A stretch of 64,000 nt of DNA, from assembly GCF_017355525.1 (NCBI RefSeq), contig NZ_CP067395.1:310001-374000 (forward strand), in the 5' to 3' direction. Origin of the DNA: Lysobacter enzymogenes. Its GTDB lineage: Bacteria; Pseudomonadota; Gammaproteobacteria; Xanthomonadales; Xanthomonadaceae. Of the stretch, positions 8,172-16,879 are shown piece by piece. A program made the translations under genes and the position numbers. The notes under the pieces are model-generated. The model searched no databases. It was given only the letters and a program-made list of their open reading frames with translations, and was not told the origin of the DNA. Each line of letters starts with the position of its first letter. The first letter of the stretch is position 1.

Positions 8172-9056
8172 TCAGCTCCCCGGCGGGTACTTCTCGCCGA
8201 ACTTCAGCTCCACCGGCACATAGGTGGTCAGATTGACCGGACAGTTGTAGTAGTCCGAATGCGCGCACAGAAAACTGTAGAGCGTGTTGAAGTTCAGGCT
8301 CAACGTCTGCGGCGGCTGGCCGGCGGGAAAGTGCGCTTCCAGCGAACGTCCGCCGCCGTAGCTGGTCTTCTTCGAGGTCTTGTCGGTGAAGAACAGCAGC
8401 AGGTGGTCGATCCTGTTCCAGTCGTTGCTCTTGTTGAACGCGCGCAAGGTGTAGGTCTTGCCTTGCAGCGGCAGTTCGACGTCGCCGATCCAGTACATCG
8501 TGCCGGTATGGTTGCGCGAGTCGAGGTGGCTCACCGCCTTGGGCACGTCCTTGCGCGCGAATTTCGCGTCGATCACGCCCTTGGGGTCGTAGGGGAAGAA
8601 CGACAGGCCCTTGAAGCGCTGCTTCACCAGCGCCGGGTTGTACAGCCAGGCCTTGACCGAATTTTCGTAAGCCGTGGCGCGCACGCTCAGACCGCCGGGC
8701 AGCGCTTTTTTCTGGTCGGTCGCCTTGAGCAGGTCGACCGGCTGCTTGATGTCCGGCGCGTACAGCATCGCGCGGCCGTCGCGGAAGACCACCCGCACAT
8801 CGTTCGCGCCGCCCGCGCCCGGCGACCAGCGCAGCGCGGCGACGTCCGCGCCGGCGGACAGATGCGCGGAAGCGCCCGGCGCGATCACCGCGACGTCCTG
8901 GATCGCATACATGCCGGCCGGCCCGCTGGCCTGCTCGGTGAGCCCGGCGCGGAACGCGTCGTAGTCTTCGCGCGGACCGGCCGCGGCGACGCAAGGCAGC
9001 GCGAACAGCAGCGCGAGGCCGAAGACGGTTCGCAGCGGCAAGGAGGACGGGCGCAT
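8172..9056 (-). CDS. Exported DUF1684-family protein
   Basis: A 294-residue protein with a signal peptide (TVFGLALLFALPCVAAA). The body matches the DUF1684 layout: GGRSLEAHFP, then NFNTLYSFLCAHSDYYNCPVN and a final VELKFGEKY, equivalent to the family's cysteine-containing SPYCAY...CP...IRAGEK end. The biochemical role of the family is not established. It is convergent with the TPR protein, whose stop is 40 bases away. The first ATG gives a good signal peptide and is kept. Confidence 0.75.
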   Translation of the reverse strand: MRPSSLPLRTVFGLALLFALPCVAAAGPREDYDAFRAGLTEQASGPAGMYAIQDVAVIAPGASAHLSAGADVAALRWSPGAGGANDVRVVFRDGRAMLYAPDIKQPVDLLKATDQKKALPGGLSVRATAYENSVKAWLYNPALVKQRFKGLSFFPYDPKGVIDAKFARKDVPKAVSHLDSRNHTGTMYWIGDVELPLQGKTYTLRAFNKSNDWNRIDHLLLFFTDKTSKKTSYGGGRSLEAHFPAGQPPQTLSLNFNTLYSFLCAHSDYYNCPVNLTTYVPVELKFGEKYPPGS

Positions 9057-9351
9057 CGCGGGCTCCGGCAGGGCGGGACAATGGGCGCAGCTTAGCCAAA
9101 GCGCGCGCGCCGCGCGCCGGTCGAACGTCGGGTCGGCGGGGTGATGTTTGTCAGCCCGATGCCGTCGGCGCGGTGGCGCGGCGCGCGCCGGACAGGCAGA
9201 GCGCGGCGGATCGACACGACGCGCGGCGCGAGGCGTCCGCCGCGAGAAGTCGCGCAGCGTCCGTCGGCGCGGCTCGCCTGAATCGGGCGCAGGATCGGTC
9301 GGGCGCGATTTGCGCGATGCGCGCTCCAGCTTGCGGCGCTGCGGTGATCGC

Positions 9352-9645
9352 TTATTCGCCGCGCAAGCGCCCGATCGCCTCGATCGCCGCCAGCATCCGC
9401 CGCCGTCCCGCCGGGTTGGCCGAATGCACGCGCATGCGCGGCGGCGCGAAGCCGCGTTCGGCCACCGCTTGTTCGATCCACAGCAGCACGTCGTAGCCGG
9501 TGCCGCGCTCGTCGTCGCCGAGGTCGTGGTCCAGGCTCAGTTCGGTCACTGCGCCGGTTTCGAGCAGTTCGATCGCTTGTTGCGGCCAATACACGCGGAC
9601 CCAACCGGGCGGGGTGTCGCGTTCGTCGTCCAGGTAGACGCGCAT
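9352..9645 (-). CDS. Cyclic-phosphate-processing receiver-like (cREC) protein
   Basis: A 97-residue protein: MRVYLDDERDTPPGW, LSLDHDLGDDERGTGYDVLLW and MRVHSANPAGRRRM. It resembles the small stand-alone domain catalogued as the cyclic-phosphate processing receiver domain: a receiver-like fold with conserved acidic residues in LDDER and LDHDLG. The family is predicted to act on cyclic-phosphate ends of RNA or nucleotides; this is prediction, not demonstration. It stands alone, with about 300 noncoding bases on one side and 670 on the other. Confidence 0.65.
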   Translation of the reverse strand: MRVYLDDERDTPPGWVRVYWPQQAIELLETGAVTELSLDHDLGDDERGTGYDVLLWIEQAVAERGFAPPRMRVHSANPAGRRRMLAAIEAIGRLRGE

Positions 9646-10317
9646 GTCCGGGGTTCTCTCGGCGGCGGCGGCCGATGCTGACAGCGCGCGCGCGCATCGG
9701 CAAGCATCCCGCCGGCACCCGGCAAGGATCGTGCCGGAACCATCGCCGGACCGTGCCGCTATCGCAGCTTGCGCGCGCGGTTTGCGCGGAATGGGCCGGC
9801 CGCCACGGATCGCGATATCCGCGGCGAAATCCTGTCCTCCGCGGACGCCTTGCGAGCGTTAGACCTAGCGGATGCCGCCGCGGCGAAGGAGCGCAAAGGG
9901 CCACGGCCGTTTCGTACGGCGCGTCATTCGAATCACGCGTTTTCGAGCAACGCGCCGTCGAACACAGCGATTTCAATCAATGCGTTTCAAACGCCTTTAT
10001 CGATCCGTCATCGAAACTTCGCAGGCCCTTCATGCGCGCTCCGCCCGCTCCCGCCGAACCGGCCCGGCGCCCCGCCGGCCGCCGTCGCCGTGCCGGCCGC
10101 ACTGCATCCGCCGTCGCCGTCCTTCGTATCTCCTGCTGCCGGTTCCGCGTCGGCATCGGGCGCGCGGACGGGTCCCACAGCGATGACGAGGCAAGCCGAT
10201 GACCGCCCAGAACCGGAATTTCCCGCGCCCGCCGTCGCAATGCGCGCAGCGCGCGGTCACGCCGGCAGCGCTGCGCCGTTGTCCGGTCTGACTGCGCACT
10301 CGGGAAGGAGGCAGACG
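9646..10317. other. Intergenic region with no recognised gene
   Basis: About 670 bases between the cREC gene and the PAAR gene. Open frames are low-complexity shadows. The part around 9930-10030 is AT-richer than its surroundings and may hold promoters. I see no RNA gene or repeat. Confidence 0.4.
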
Positions 10318-10617
10318 ATGACCCGCTATTGGATCCAGGCCGGCGACACCACCAGCGGCGGCGGCCGCGTGCTCGGCGGCGCCGTCGCCGGCGGCCGGCC
10401 GCGCTGGGCGCGGATCGGCGACGCGGTGCAGTGCGGCCTGCACGGCGCCACGACGATCGTCACCGGCGATCCCGAGCAACCCATCGACGGCCGCGCGGTC
10501 GCGCGTCACGGCGACTTCTGCGCTTGCGGCTGCATCCTGATTTCGCTGAGCCAAATCCAGTCGATCGTCGAACTGGGCACCGACCTGATCACGCAACCGC
10601 AGGCGCGGCGCGGCTGA
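10318..10617 (+). CDS. PAAR-domain protein
   Basis: A 99-residue protein. The PAAR-type core is seen in GRVLGGAVAGGRPRWARIGD, VQCGLHGATTIVTGD and VARHGDFCACGCILIS, with Cys/His residues that could bind the tip metal. PAAR proteins cap the VgrG spike of type VI secretion systems, and in some cases contractile phage tails, and carry effectors. No vgrG, hcp or tss gene is in the window, so this is an orphan copy. The ATG at 10318 is preceded by GGAAGGAGG about 8 bases upstream, one of the strongest ribosome sites here. There is no visible C-terminal toxin extension. Confidence 0.8.
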   Translation: MTRYWIQAGDTTSGGGRVLGGAVAGGRPRWARIGDAVQCGLHGATTIVTGDPEQPIDGRAVARHGDFCACGCILISLSQIQSIVELGTDLITQPQARRG

Positions 10618-10696
10618 GGCCGAGCGACGGCCGGGCGCGACCGGCTACACTGCGCGCGGGCCGCTTCAGGTCCGCTGGCAGGACGCGCTGCGCCGC

Positions 10697-11290
10697 ATGG
10701 ATCTGGCCCTGTTCGATTTCGACGGCACCATCACCGAACGCGAGACCTTCGCCGGCTTCGTCCGCGCCAGCATCGGCCGGCGCCGCCGCTGGCTCGGCGG
10801 CGTGGCGGTCGCGCCGCATTACCTGGGCTACAAGCTCGGCTGGCTGTCGGGCGAGCGCGTGCGCCGGCGGGTCATCGCGGTGGCGCTGCGCGGCCGGCCC
10901 GAGCGCGAGGTGCGCGCGGCCGCCGAGCGGCACGTGCGCGAGGTGGTGTCGGCGATGATCCGACCGCAGGCGCGCTCGCGCATCGACTGGCACCGCGCGC
11001 GCGGCGACCGGGTGGTGGTGGTGACCGCGAACCTGGACCTGTTCGTGGCCCACTGGTGCGAGCAGCAAGGCCTGGAATACATCAGTTCGCGCCTGGAAAG
11101 CCGCGACGGCGTGCTGACCGGCCGCTACCTCGGCCGCGACTGCTGCGGCGAAGAAAAGCCGCGGCGGGTGCGCGAACGCATCGATCTGCAAGGCTACGGC
11201 GAGGTTTACGCCTACGGCGACACGCCGGAAGACCACGGCTTGCTGGCGCTGGCGGACCGGCGTTTCTATCGCTGGCGCGAACTGGCGTAA
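10697..11290 (+). CDS. HAD-IB family phosphatase (phosphoserine phosphatase-like)
   Basis: A 197-residue HAD hydrolase. Motif I is FDFDGTIT with the nucleophile Asp at residue 7. Motif II is VVVVTAN, and motif IV is YAYGDTPEDHGLLALAD with the acidic pair. The helical cap insert fits subfamily IB (SerB-like phosphatases and related acyltransferase-associated forms). It hydrolyses a phosphomonoester; the substrate is unknown. The gene follows the PAAR gene by 79 bases on the same strand. Confidence 0.85.
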   Translation: MDLALFDFDGTITERETFAGFVRASIGRRRRWLGGVAVAPHYLGYKLGWLSGERVRRRVIAVALRGRPEREVRAAAERHVREVVSAMIRPQARSRIDWHRARGDRVVVVTANLDLFVAHWCEQQGLEYISSRLESRDGVLTGRYLGRDCCGEEKPRRVRERIDLQGYGEVYAYGDTPEDHGLLALADRRFYRWRELA

Positions 11291-11625
11291 GCGCGGCGTC
11301 CCGCGCAAGCCAAGCCCACGGTCCGCGCGTTGCGCGCCGCGCATCACGCGCGAACCGCGACGCGGCGCCGAACCCGCACGCGGCGCGGACGCGCGCCCGA
11401 TCGTCCCGCATACGCTCGCCGACGCGCGCCGGCGGCGATTCCATGACCGCGTAAGCGCCGCGCGCATGACCGCGCGCACTGCGCTTAACGCCGCCGTCGC
11501 GCGTATAGCCATGCGCTATGGCAACCATCGGTTCAAACGATTTCCGCCCATCGCCGCGCCGGCCTAGCGTCGCTGCGGGCTGTCGCGGCCGCGACGGCCT
11601 GTCCTCCATCGATGGGAGAAACCGC
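11291..11625. other. Intergenic region with no recognised gene
   Basis: About 335 bases between the HAD phosphatase and the cytochrome gene. It holds a short palindrome, GCCATGCGCTATGGC, near 11508-11522, about 100 bases before the cytochrome start. Its role is unknown. Confidence 0.4.
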
Positions 11626-13020
11626 ATGAGGCACCGCCAGTCTCCGCGCCGGCGCGCGTGGGCCTTGCTCGCAGTCGGCGCGTTCGGCGCCTGCGGCATC
11701 GCCGTGGCCGCCGATCCGCCGACCAGCTATATGCCGGTAGTCATCAAGGAAACCTTCGCCGCGATCAAGGCGCGCATGGAACGCGACAAACCGGGCATCG
11801 AGCAGCGCCAGCGCAGCCTGCTCGAACAACGCTACGACCTGTCCGACCAACCGGTGCGCGGCGTGACCATGTCCGGCGGCAAGCCGGTGCAGGGCGGGGT
11901 GCGCGTGCGCCTGCCCGCCGGCACCGGTTGGGAAGAACTCGCGGCGATGACGCCCGAGCAAATCCGCGAACGCGGCCTGTTTCCGGCCGGCTTCCTGCCG
12001 CTGCCGCATCCCAACCATGCCGAAGGCGGCATGCTGTTTCCGAAATTCCATATCGAAGCGGTCAAGCGCGCCGAGCAGCGCGACCTGACCCGCTTCGACC
12101 TGGACTTCGACTTGCCCGACCGCTTCCTGCCGGATTTCCCCGCGCCGATCTACCTGACCACGCGGCCGGACCTGGGCGATGTGTCGAAGGGACAGTTGGT
12201 CACCATCAACAACTACTACGAACTGTTCAACGGCGTGCTCAATCCAAAGCAGCTCGAAGGCCTGCGCCTGCTGGTGACGCCGTTCGCGCAGCAGCAGTTC
12301 AACCAGACCGAGGACCGGCGTTCGGCGCTGCCGAGCCGCGGCGTGGCCTGCCTGGATTGCCACAGCAACGGACACACCGTCGCGGCGACGCATCTGGTCG
12401 GCGACATCCGCCCGCAGCCGTTCCGCCATCGCATCGACACGCCGACCTTGCGCGGGGTCAACATCCAGCGCCTGTTCGGCTCGCAGCGCGCGCTCAAGAC
12501 GGTGGAGGATTTCACCGAGTTCGAGCAGCGCGCGGCGTATTTCGACGGCGATCCGGTGATCGCGACCAAGAAGGGCATCAACATCCTCGACCGCGGCCAT
12601 CAGGTGCACGCGATGGGCGAGTTCCAGGCGATCCTGGATTTCCCGCCGGCGCCCAAGCTCGACCTGTTCGGCAAGCTCAAGCCCGACGCCAGCGAGGCCG
12701 AGAAGCGCGGCCAGGAACTGTTCTTCGGCAAGGCGCAGTGCTCGGCCTGCCATCTGCCGCCGTACTACACCGACAACAGCATGCACAACCTGCAGGTCGA
12801 GCGGTTCTTCAAGCCGCAGACGATCAACGGCCGCTACGCCAGCGCGGACGGGCCGATCAAGACCTTCCCGCTGCGCGGGATCAAGGACTCGCCGCCGTAC
12901 CTGCACGACGGCCGCCTGCTGACCCTGGAAGACACGGTCGAGTTCTTCAACGTGGTGTTGCAGACGCGCCTGGAGAAGCAGGAGAAGCAAGACCTGGTCG
13001 CGTTCCTGCGGACGCTGTGA
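11626..13020 (+). CDS. Periplasmic diheme cytochrome c (peroxidase-like)
   Basis: A 464-residue exported protein with a signal peptide ending near VAVAADPP. Two CXXCH haem c sites are visible: CLDCH with its first Cys at residue 242 and CSACH at residue 372. The C-terminal portion (RGQELFFGKAQCSACHLPP, FPLRGIKDSPPYLHDGRLLT, TLEDTVEFFN) matches the diheme cytochrome c peroxidase/MauG-like superfamily. The N-terminal 230 residues are unlike the classic enzyme, so the substrate is uncertain. The ATG at 11626 was chosen for GGGAG 8 bases upstream and the signal peptide. No partner oxidoreductase lies nearby. Confidence 0.8.
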   Translation: MRHRQSPRRRAWALLAVGAFGACGIAVAADPPTSYMPVVIKETFAAIKARMERDKPGIEQRQRSLLEQRYDLSDQPVRGVTMSGGKPVQGGVRVRLPAGTGWEELAAMTPEQIRERGLFPAGFLPLPHPNHAEGGMLFPKFHIEAVKRAEQRDLTRFDLDFDLPDRFLPDFPAPIYLTTRPDLGDVSKGQLVTINNYYELFNGVLNPKQLEGLRLLVTPFAQQQFNQTEDRRSALPSRGVACLDCHSNGHTVAATHLVGDIRPQPFRHRIDTPTLRGVNIQRLFGSQRALKTVEDFTEFEQRAAYFDGDPVIATKKGINILDRGHQVHAMGEFQAILDFPPAPKLDLFGKLKPDASEAEKRGQELFFGKAQCSACHLPPYYTDNSMHNLQVERFFKPQTINGRYASADGPIKTFPLRGIKDSPPYLHDGRLLTLEDTVEFFNVVLQTRLEKQEKQDLVAFLRTL

Positions 13021-13071
13021 AGCTCGGGCGGCGGCGTTGCCGCCGTCGCGACCCCGGCCGCGCCGCCGCGC

Positions 13072-13524
13072 TCAGAACGGCGGCGGCACGGCCTGGTTCC
13101 AGCCCGCGGCCTGATGCGAGGCCGCGCCGGGCACGGCGTAGAGCCAGACGTGCGCGTCTTCGCGCAGGCGCAGCAGGTCGGCGGTGAAGACGCCTTCGGC
13201 GAAGCGGATGGTCTGGCTGCCGTGGATCGGGCAGGCGACGGCATGCACTTGCTCGTAGCCTTGCAGCTCGACCGCGCGCGCGAGCGCCGCGCGGTAAGCC
13301 TGCCAGTCGGCCTGTTCGCTGATCGCGTTCTGGTCGGCGCTGCCGACCAGCACCAGCACCGACATCGTGTCGGCGGAATCGTCGAGCACGTGGCTTTTGC
13401 CGCCGGGCCACCACATTTCGCAGCGGCCGCTCGACGCCGGCAGCGGGCTGGCGCCGTCGAGGATCATTTCGATCGCGCGCATCACCGTCGGATGGGTCGG
13501 TTCGAGGGTGGCGATGACGTACAT
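13072..13524 (-). CDS. Hypothetical protein
   Basis: A 150-residue protein I do not recognise. It begins MYVIATLEPTHPTVMRAIEM and has no signal peptide or membrane segment. It is acidic, with sporadic Trp residues (MWWPGG, HVWLYAVPG). Coding character is supported by normal composition and by lying convergent and close to the cytochrome gene. No function is proposed. Confidence 0.55.
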   Translation of the reverse strand: MYVIATLEPTHPTVMRAIEMILDGASPLPASSGRCEMWWPGGKSHVLDDSADTMSVLVLVGSADQNAISEQADWQAYRAALARAVELQGYEQVHAVACPIHGSQTIRFAEGVFTADLLRLREDAHVWLYAVPGAASHQAAGWNQAVPPPF

Positions 13525-13594
13525 GGCGGGCTCCGTCGGCTGGGATGCGGTGCCAACGCGCGAACGCGGCGGTCGTGAAGCCGGCGCGCACGAA

Positions 13595-13621
13595 AGCCCC
13601 CTCCCGCGCGGGGAGGGGGCT
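13595..13621. terminator. Strong GC hairpin in intergenic DNA
   Basis: Two perfectly complementary 11-base arms (AGCCCCCTCCC and its complement) with a 5-base loop, between the hypothetical protein and S41 peptidase genes. It lacks a clear U-tract, so it could be a terminator for the S41 gene or a REP-like element. Confidence 0.45.
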
Positions 13622-13771
13622 GCGCGGAACGGCGCCGGCTATCGGTGAGGTTGGGATGGGTAACCTCAGGGGCTCGTCCGGCGGCCGCGCTGCGCATCCA
13701 TGAGAACGCGCGGCCGCGGCGGTTGTGAATCCGGATTCGCGAAAGTCGCCGGGCCGGACGTGCGCGGCGCT

Positions 13772-15115
13772 TCAGCGCCGGTAGCGGCTGCTGCGGCCGT
13801 CGCTGCGCTGGGTTTCCAGCGCGCTCACGCGGCCGTCGGCGCCGCGTTCGAAGCGCAGGCGCACGCGCGGGTCGTCGCTGAGGCAGAACAGGTCGCGCTG
13901 CAGCGCGGTCAGCGCCTGCGCCGGGCGGCGGCCGTCGCGCAGCAGCAGGCGGTCGCCGTCCTGCTCGATGCGCAGGCGCTCGTACTGGCCCAGGTAATCG
14001 GTCGGCGCGGCCGCCACCGGCGCGGCTTGCGCGCGCAATGCCTCCAACGCCCAGCGCGCTTCCAGCGCGGCGGGGCCGTCGCTGCGTTGCGCCACGATCC
14101 GCTCCAGCGCGCGGCCGCGCGCCGTCGCCAGCGCCTGCGCCGCGTCGACCGCGAGGTCGGGCTGCACGCCGCGGCCTTCCCAGTTGCCGCCGGTGATGGG
14201 GTTGGTCGGCGAACCGGTGGCGACGAACACGCGGTAACCCGCCGGCAAGGCGAACTCGCCGCCGGGATTGGCCGCGCCGCCGCTGGCTTCGCCGATCACC
14301 GTGGCGCGGCGCGCGGCTTGCAGGGTGTAGGCCAGCGCTTCGGCGGCCGAACCGGTGCGCGCGCTGGTCAGCACGTACAGCGGCACGTCCAGGCGCGGCT
14401 GCGGATACCACTGCCGCGGCGCCTCGCTCTCGCTGCGCAGGCGGCCGCCTTCGCGCCAGCGGAAGGTGTTGTAGATCGGCGCCTCGCGCGCGGTGAAGGC
14501 GCTGACGAGATAGCCGACCGAAGCCGGCGCGCCGCCGCCGTTGCCGCGCAGGTCCAGGATCACCGCGTCGCTGCCGGCGAGCAGGGCCAGCGCGGCGTCG
14601 AGCGCGCGCCGGGCCGGATCGGCGGCGTCGGCGAAGTCCAGGTCGGGCAGTTCGCGCAGGTCCAGATAGCCGAGGTTGCCCGGCAGGGTTTCCAATGCGC
14701 GCACGCCGTAGTTGCCGCGGCGCGCGGCATCGGCGTAGTCGGCGTCGGGCGGAGCGGGGCCGCGGCCGGGCGCGGGTGCGGCCGGCGTATGCGCGGGATC
14801 GCGCCATTCGACCCGGAAATGCTTGTCTTCCGGGCTCAAGCGCTGGCTCAGCGCGGTGGCGAGGTCGCGCGGGTCGGCGTAGGCGTCGTAGCGGCCGGCG
14901 CCGGCTTCGGCGCGCAATTGCGCGGCCAGGCGCGCGGCGCGCTCGGGATCGTAGAAATTGCGGTCGACGGCGGCGGCGACCGCGTCGACGATGGCGCGCG
15001 GCGCATCGGCGGTGGCGCCCGCACCCGCCGCCGCGCGCGTAGCGGCGGCGACGGGCAGGCTCAGGGCGATCGAACACAGGACGGCGACGAGCGAACGCAG
15101 GCGGCGCGGGTGCAT
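13772..15115 (-). CDS. Exported S41-family serine peptidase
   Basis: A 447-residue protein with a signal peptide (LVAVLCSIALSLPVAAA). The peptidase_S41 core begins near residue 148 (LGYLDLRELPDLDF), contains VILDLRGNGGGAP at about 185-197 and the probable nucleophile in LTSARTGSAAEALAYTL (Ser256), and continues to GSPTNPITGGNWEGRGVQPD. The N-terminal helical part is of the IRBP/tricorn-core type, and no PDZ domain is evident. It probably acts in the periplasm on unfolded or C-terminal peptides. The first ATG gives the signal peptide. Confidence 0.85.
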   Translation of the reverse strand: MHPRRLRSLVAVLCSIALSLPVAAATRAAAGAGATADAPRAIVDAVAAAVDRNFYDPERAARLAAQLRAEAGAGRYDAYADPRDLATALSQRLSPEDKHFRVEWRDPAHTPAAPAPGRGPAPPDADYADAARRGNYGVRALETLPGNLGYLDLRELPDLDFADAADPARRALDAALALLAGSDAVILDLRGNGGGAPASVGYLVSAFTAREAPIYNTFRWREGGRLRSESEAPRQWYPQPRLDVPLYVLTSARTGSAAEALAYTLQAARRATVIGEASGGAANPGGEFALPAGYRVFVATGSPTNPITGGNWEGRGVQPDLAVDAAQALATARGRALERIVAQRSDGPAALEARWALEALRAQAAPVAAAPTDYLGQYERLRIEQDGDRLLLRDGRRPAQALTALQRDLFCLSDDPRVRLRFERGADGRVSALETQRSDGRSSRYRR

Positions 15116-15185
15116 GCAGGCTCCGGAATCGGGAAGGTGTCATCCCCGTGGATGCGTGCGAGCGCCGGAGCGTCGCATACAGTTG

Positions 15186-16316
15186 TCACAAGCTGGCGCT
15201 GACATCCTGGAACCACGGACCTTGCGCCGGCATCACCGGCACCGACGGCCAGTTTTTCGGCGCGGCGCTGCCGCCGCCGAAGTCGATGCCGCTGAGCTGC
15301 ACGCCGTTGACGGTGGCGTTGAACGCGGTGTTGAAATAGAACGCGATGTTGGTGTGGTCGCGCGCGACTTGCCACATGGTCCAGTCGCCGAGCTGCGGGC
15401 CCGCCTTGCCGTCCTTGTGCACCAGCGCGGTGCCGTAAGGCGTGGCCTGGATCGTGGTCACCAGTTGCAGGGCGACGTTGACGATGGTCTGGGTGCTGCC
15501 GGTGACGCCGTCGAGCTTGGCGGTCGGCAGCCAGCCGCTGCCGTCCTTGGGCAGCTTGGCGAAGCCCTGGCGCAGCGTCCACGCCTTGACGTAGCGCGAG
15601 ACCGAAGTGATGTCGCCCGGCAACCCGATCAGCCCCGCGCCGACCGGCACGCCGCCGGCCTTGCGCGAAGTGCCGGTGCCGACCACGTCGAGGTGGGCGT
15701 AGTTCTCCAGGTTGGTGCGTTGCCAGTCGTAGGTCGGCGCATTGGTCAGCACGCCGTCGTTGGTCGCGCCGTCGCGGTAGTCGGGACCGTAGACGACGGT
15801 CTGCCCGTCGACGCATTCGATCACCGCGGTCAGGCCCTGGCTGTCGGTGGCGATGAAGTGCACCGGCAGATACGTCGGCGCGCCGGGTTGCGGACCGACG
15901 ATGCGCACCTTGCTCAAGGCCATGACCAGCGACGGCACCGAGTCGAACTGACTCATCACCCAGGCGGTGAAATCGTGGAACGCCACCGGTTGCTCGCCGG
16001 CGCCGGCTTTTTCGGCGAACACGCTGCCCGGCAGCCACAGCGCCGCGCACGACAAGCCGGTCTGGTTGATGCCGTCCATGAACATGGTGAACTCGGGGAT
16101 CGTTTCCGGATCGCACAGGCCGACGAAGCCGTAGCTGCCGACCCACGGCTGCGAGTGGTTCTTGAACACCGGAAACTGCTGCAACGCCGGCACCCGGTAC
16201 AAGCGCGTGGCGAGGGTGCCGGTGAGCTCCATGCAGCGCGCGGAGATGTGTTGCAGCGAAGGCTGGCCGGCGACGGCGGGCAGGTTCGGCACGGACAGCA
16301 GGAAGTTGGTGCACAT
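15186..16316 (-). CDS. Choloylglycine-hydrolase-family linear amide C-N hydrolase
   Basis: A 376-residue Ntn hydrolase. The protein starts MCTNFLL, so Cys2 becomes the N-terminal nucleophile after Met removal; this decides the start at 16316, which has GAGAGGAATT just upstream. MDGINQTGLSCAALWLPG and TNAPTYDWQRTNL (Asn192) match conserved active-site segments of penicillin V acylases and bile salt hydrolases. Some relatives hydrolyse N-acyl homoserine lactones. There is no signal peptide, so it appears cytoplasmic. Substrate (acyl amides, beta-lactams or AHLs) not determined. Confidence 0.85.
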   Translation of the reverse strand: MCTNFLLSVPNLPAVAGQPSLQHISARCMELTGTLATRLYRVPALQQFPVFKNHSQPWVGSYGFVGLCDPETIPEFTMFMDGINQTGLSCAALWLPGSVFAEKAGAGEQPVAFHDFTAWVMSQFDSVPSLVMALSKVRIVGPQPGAPTYLPVHFIATDSQGLTAVIECVDGQTVVYGPDYRDGATNDGVLTNAPTYDWQRTNLENYAHLDVVGTGTSRKAGGVPVGAGLIGLPGDITSVSRYVKAWTLRQGFAKLPKDGSGWLPTAKLDGVTGSTQTIVNVALQLVTTIQATPYGTALVHKDGKAGPQLGDWTMWQVARDHTNIAFYFNTAFNATVNGVQLSGIDFGGGSAAPKNWPSVPVMPAQGPWFQDVSASL

Positions 16317-16879
16317 GGCGGAATTCCTCTCTCTTGGCGTGGCGTGACGGGAACGCGCGCGACCGGGCCGCGCGCGATCGCGTGTCGGCGTGCGGACGGT
16401 GGGTCGCGGTGGCGGCGCTGAAGGCTTCGGACGCGGTCGGACGCGCAGTGCGAAGGCGATGTCGAAGATAACAACGCGACCGAAACGCACGACAGGTCAG
16501 CGGTTTTGTGACCGTTCGCGCGCATCGGACGATTCGTGTGCACGGTCGCTTGCGGCATGAATGAACGACGCGACGGTGATCGCGTACTCGTCGTCACGCG
16601 GCATGCACGCGAGCGATCGCGCGGCGGTGGCGGAAGCCTGCAAGGAGGTCGTTGCGTCGTTCCACACATGCGCACAGGACCTGCGCGGTCTGCGCCGAAA
16701 GACGCGACGATGCATCTAGCGACGGTTCGTCGTGCGGCGACGCACGCGCATGGCGCGAGCGCGGCGGCTGCGGCGTCGGCGCTCGCGCCGGGTCTCACCG
16801 CGTCGGGGTGACAATCCGCGCGGGCGTCCGCCATCGGCGCGGTTTATGCTGCGGCCCTTAGCCGCCCAGGATTCCGCAC
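16317..16879. other. Intergenic region with no recognised gene
   Basis: About 560 bases between two divergent genes. The open frames look like shadows with low-complexity Ala/Arg content. It presumably contains both promoters; no repeat or RNA is recognised. Confidence 0.4.

Noticed and set aside
16317..16879. Possible small gene with a Met-Cys start and Ala-rich end (16536-16811)
   Set aside because: Low-complexity composition, no ribosome site, no similarity recognised, and overlapping frames are equally open.
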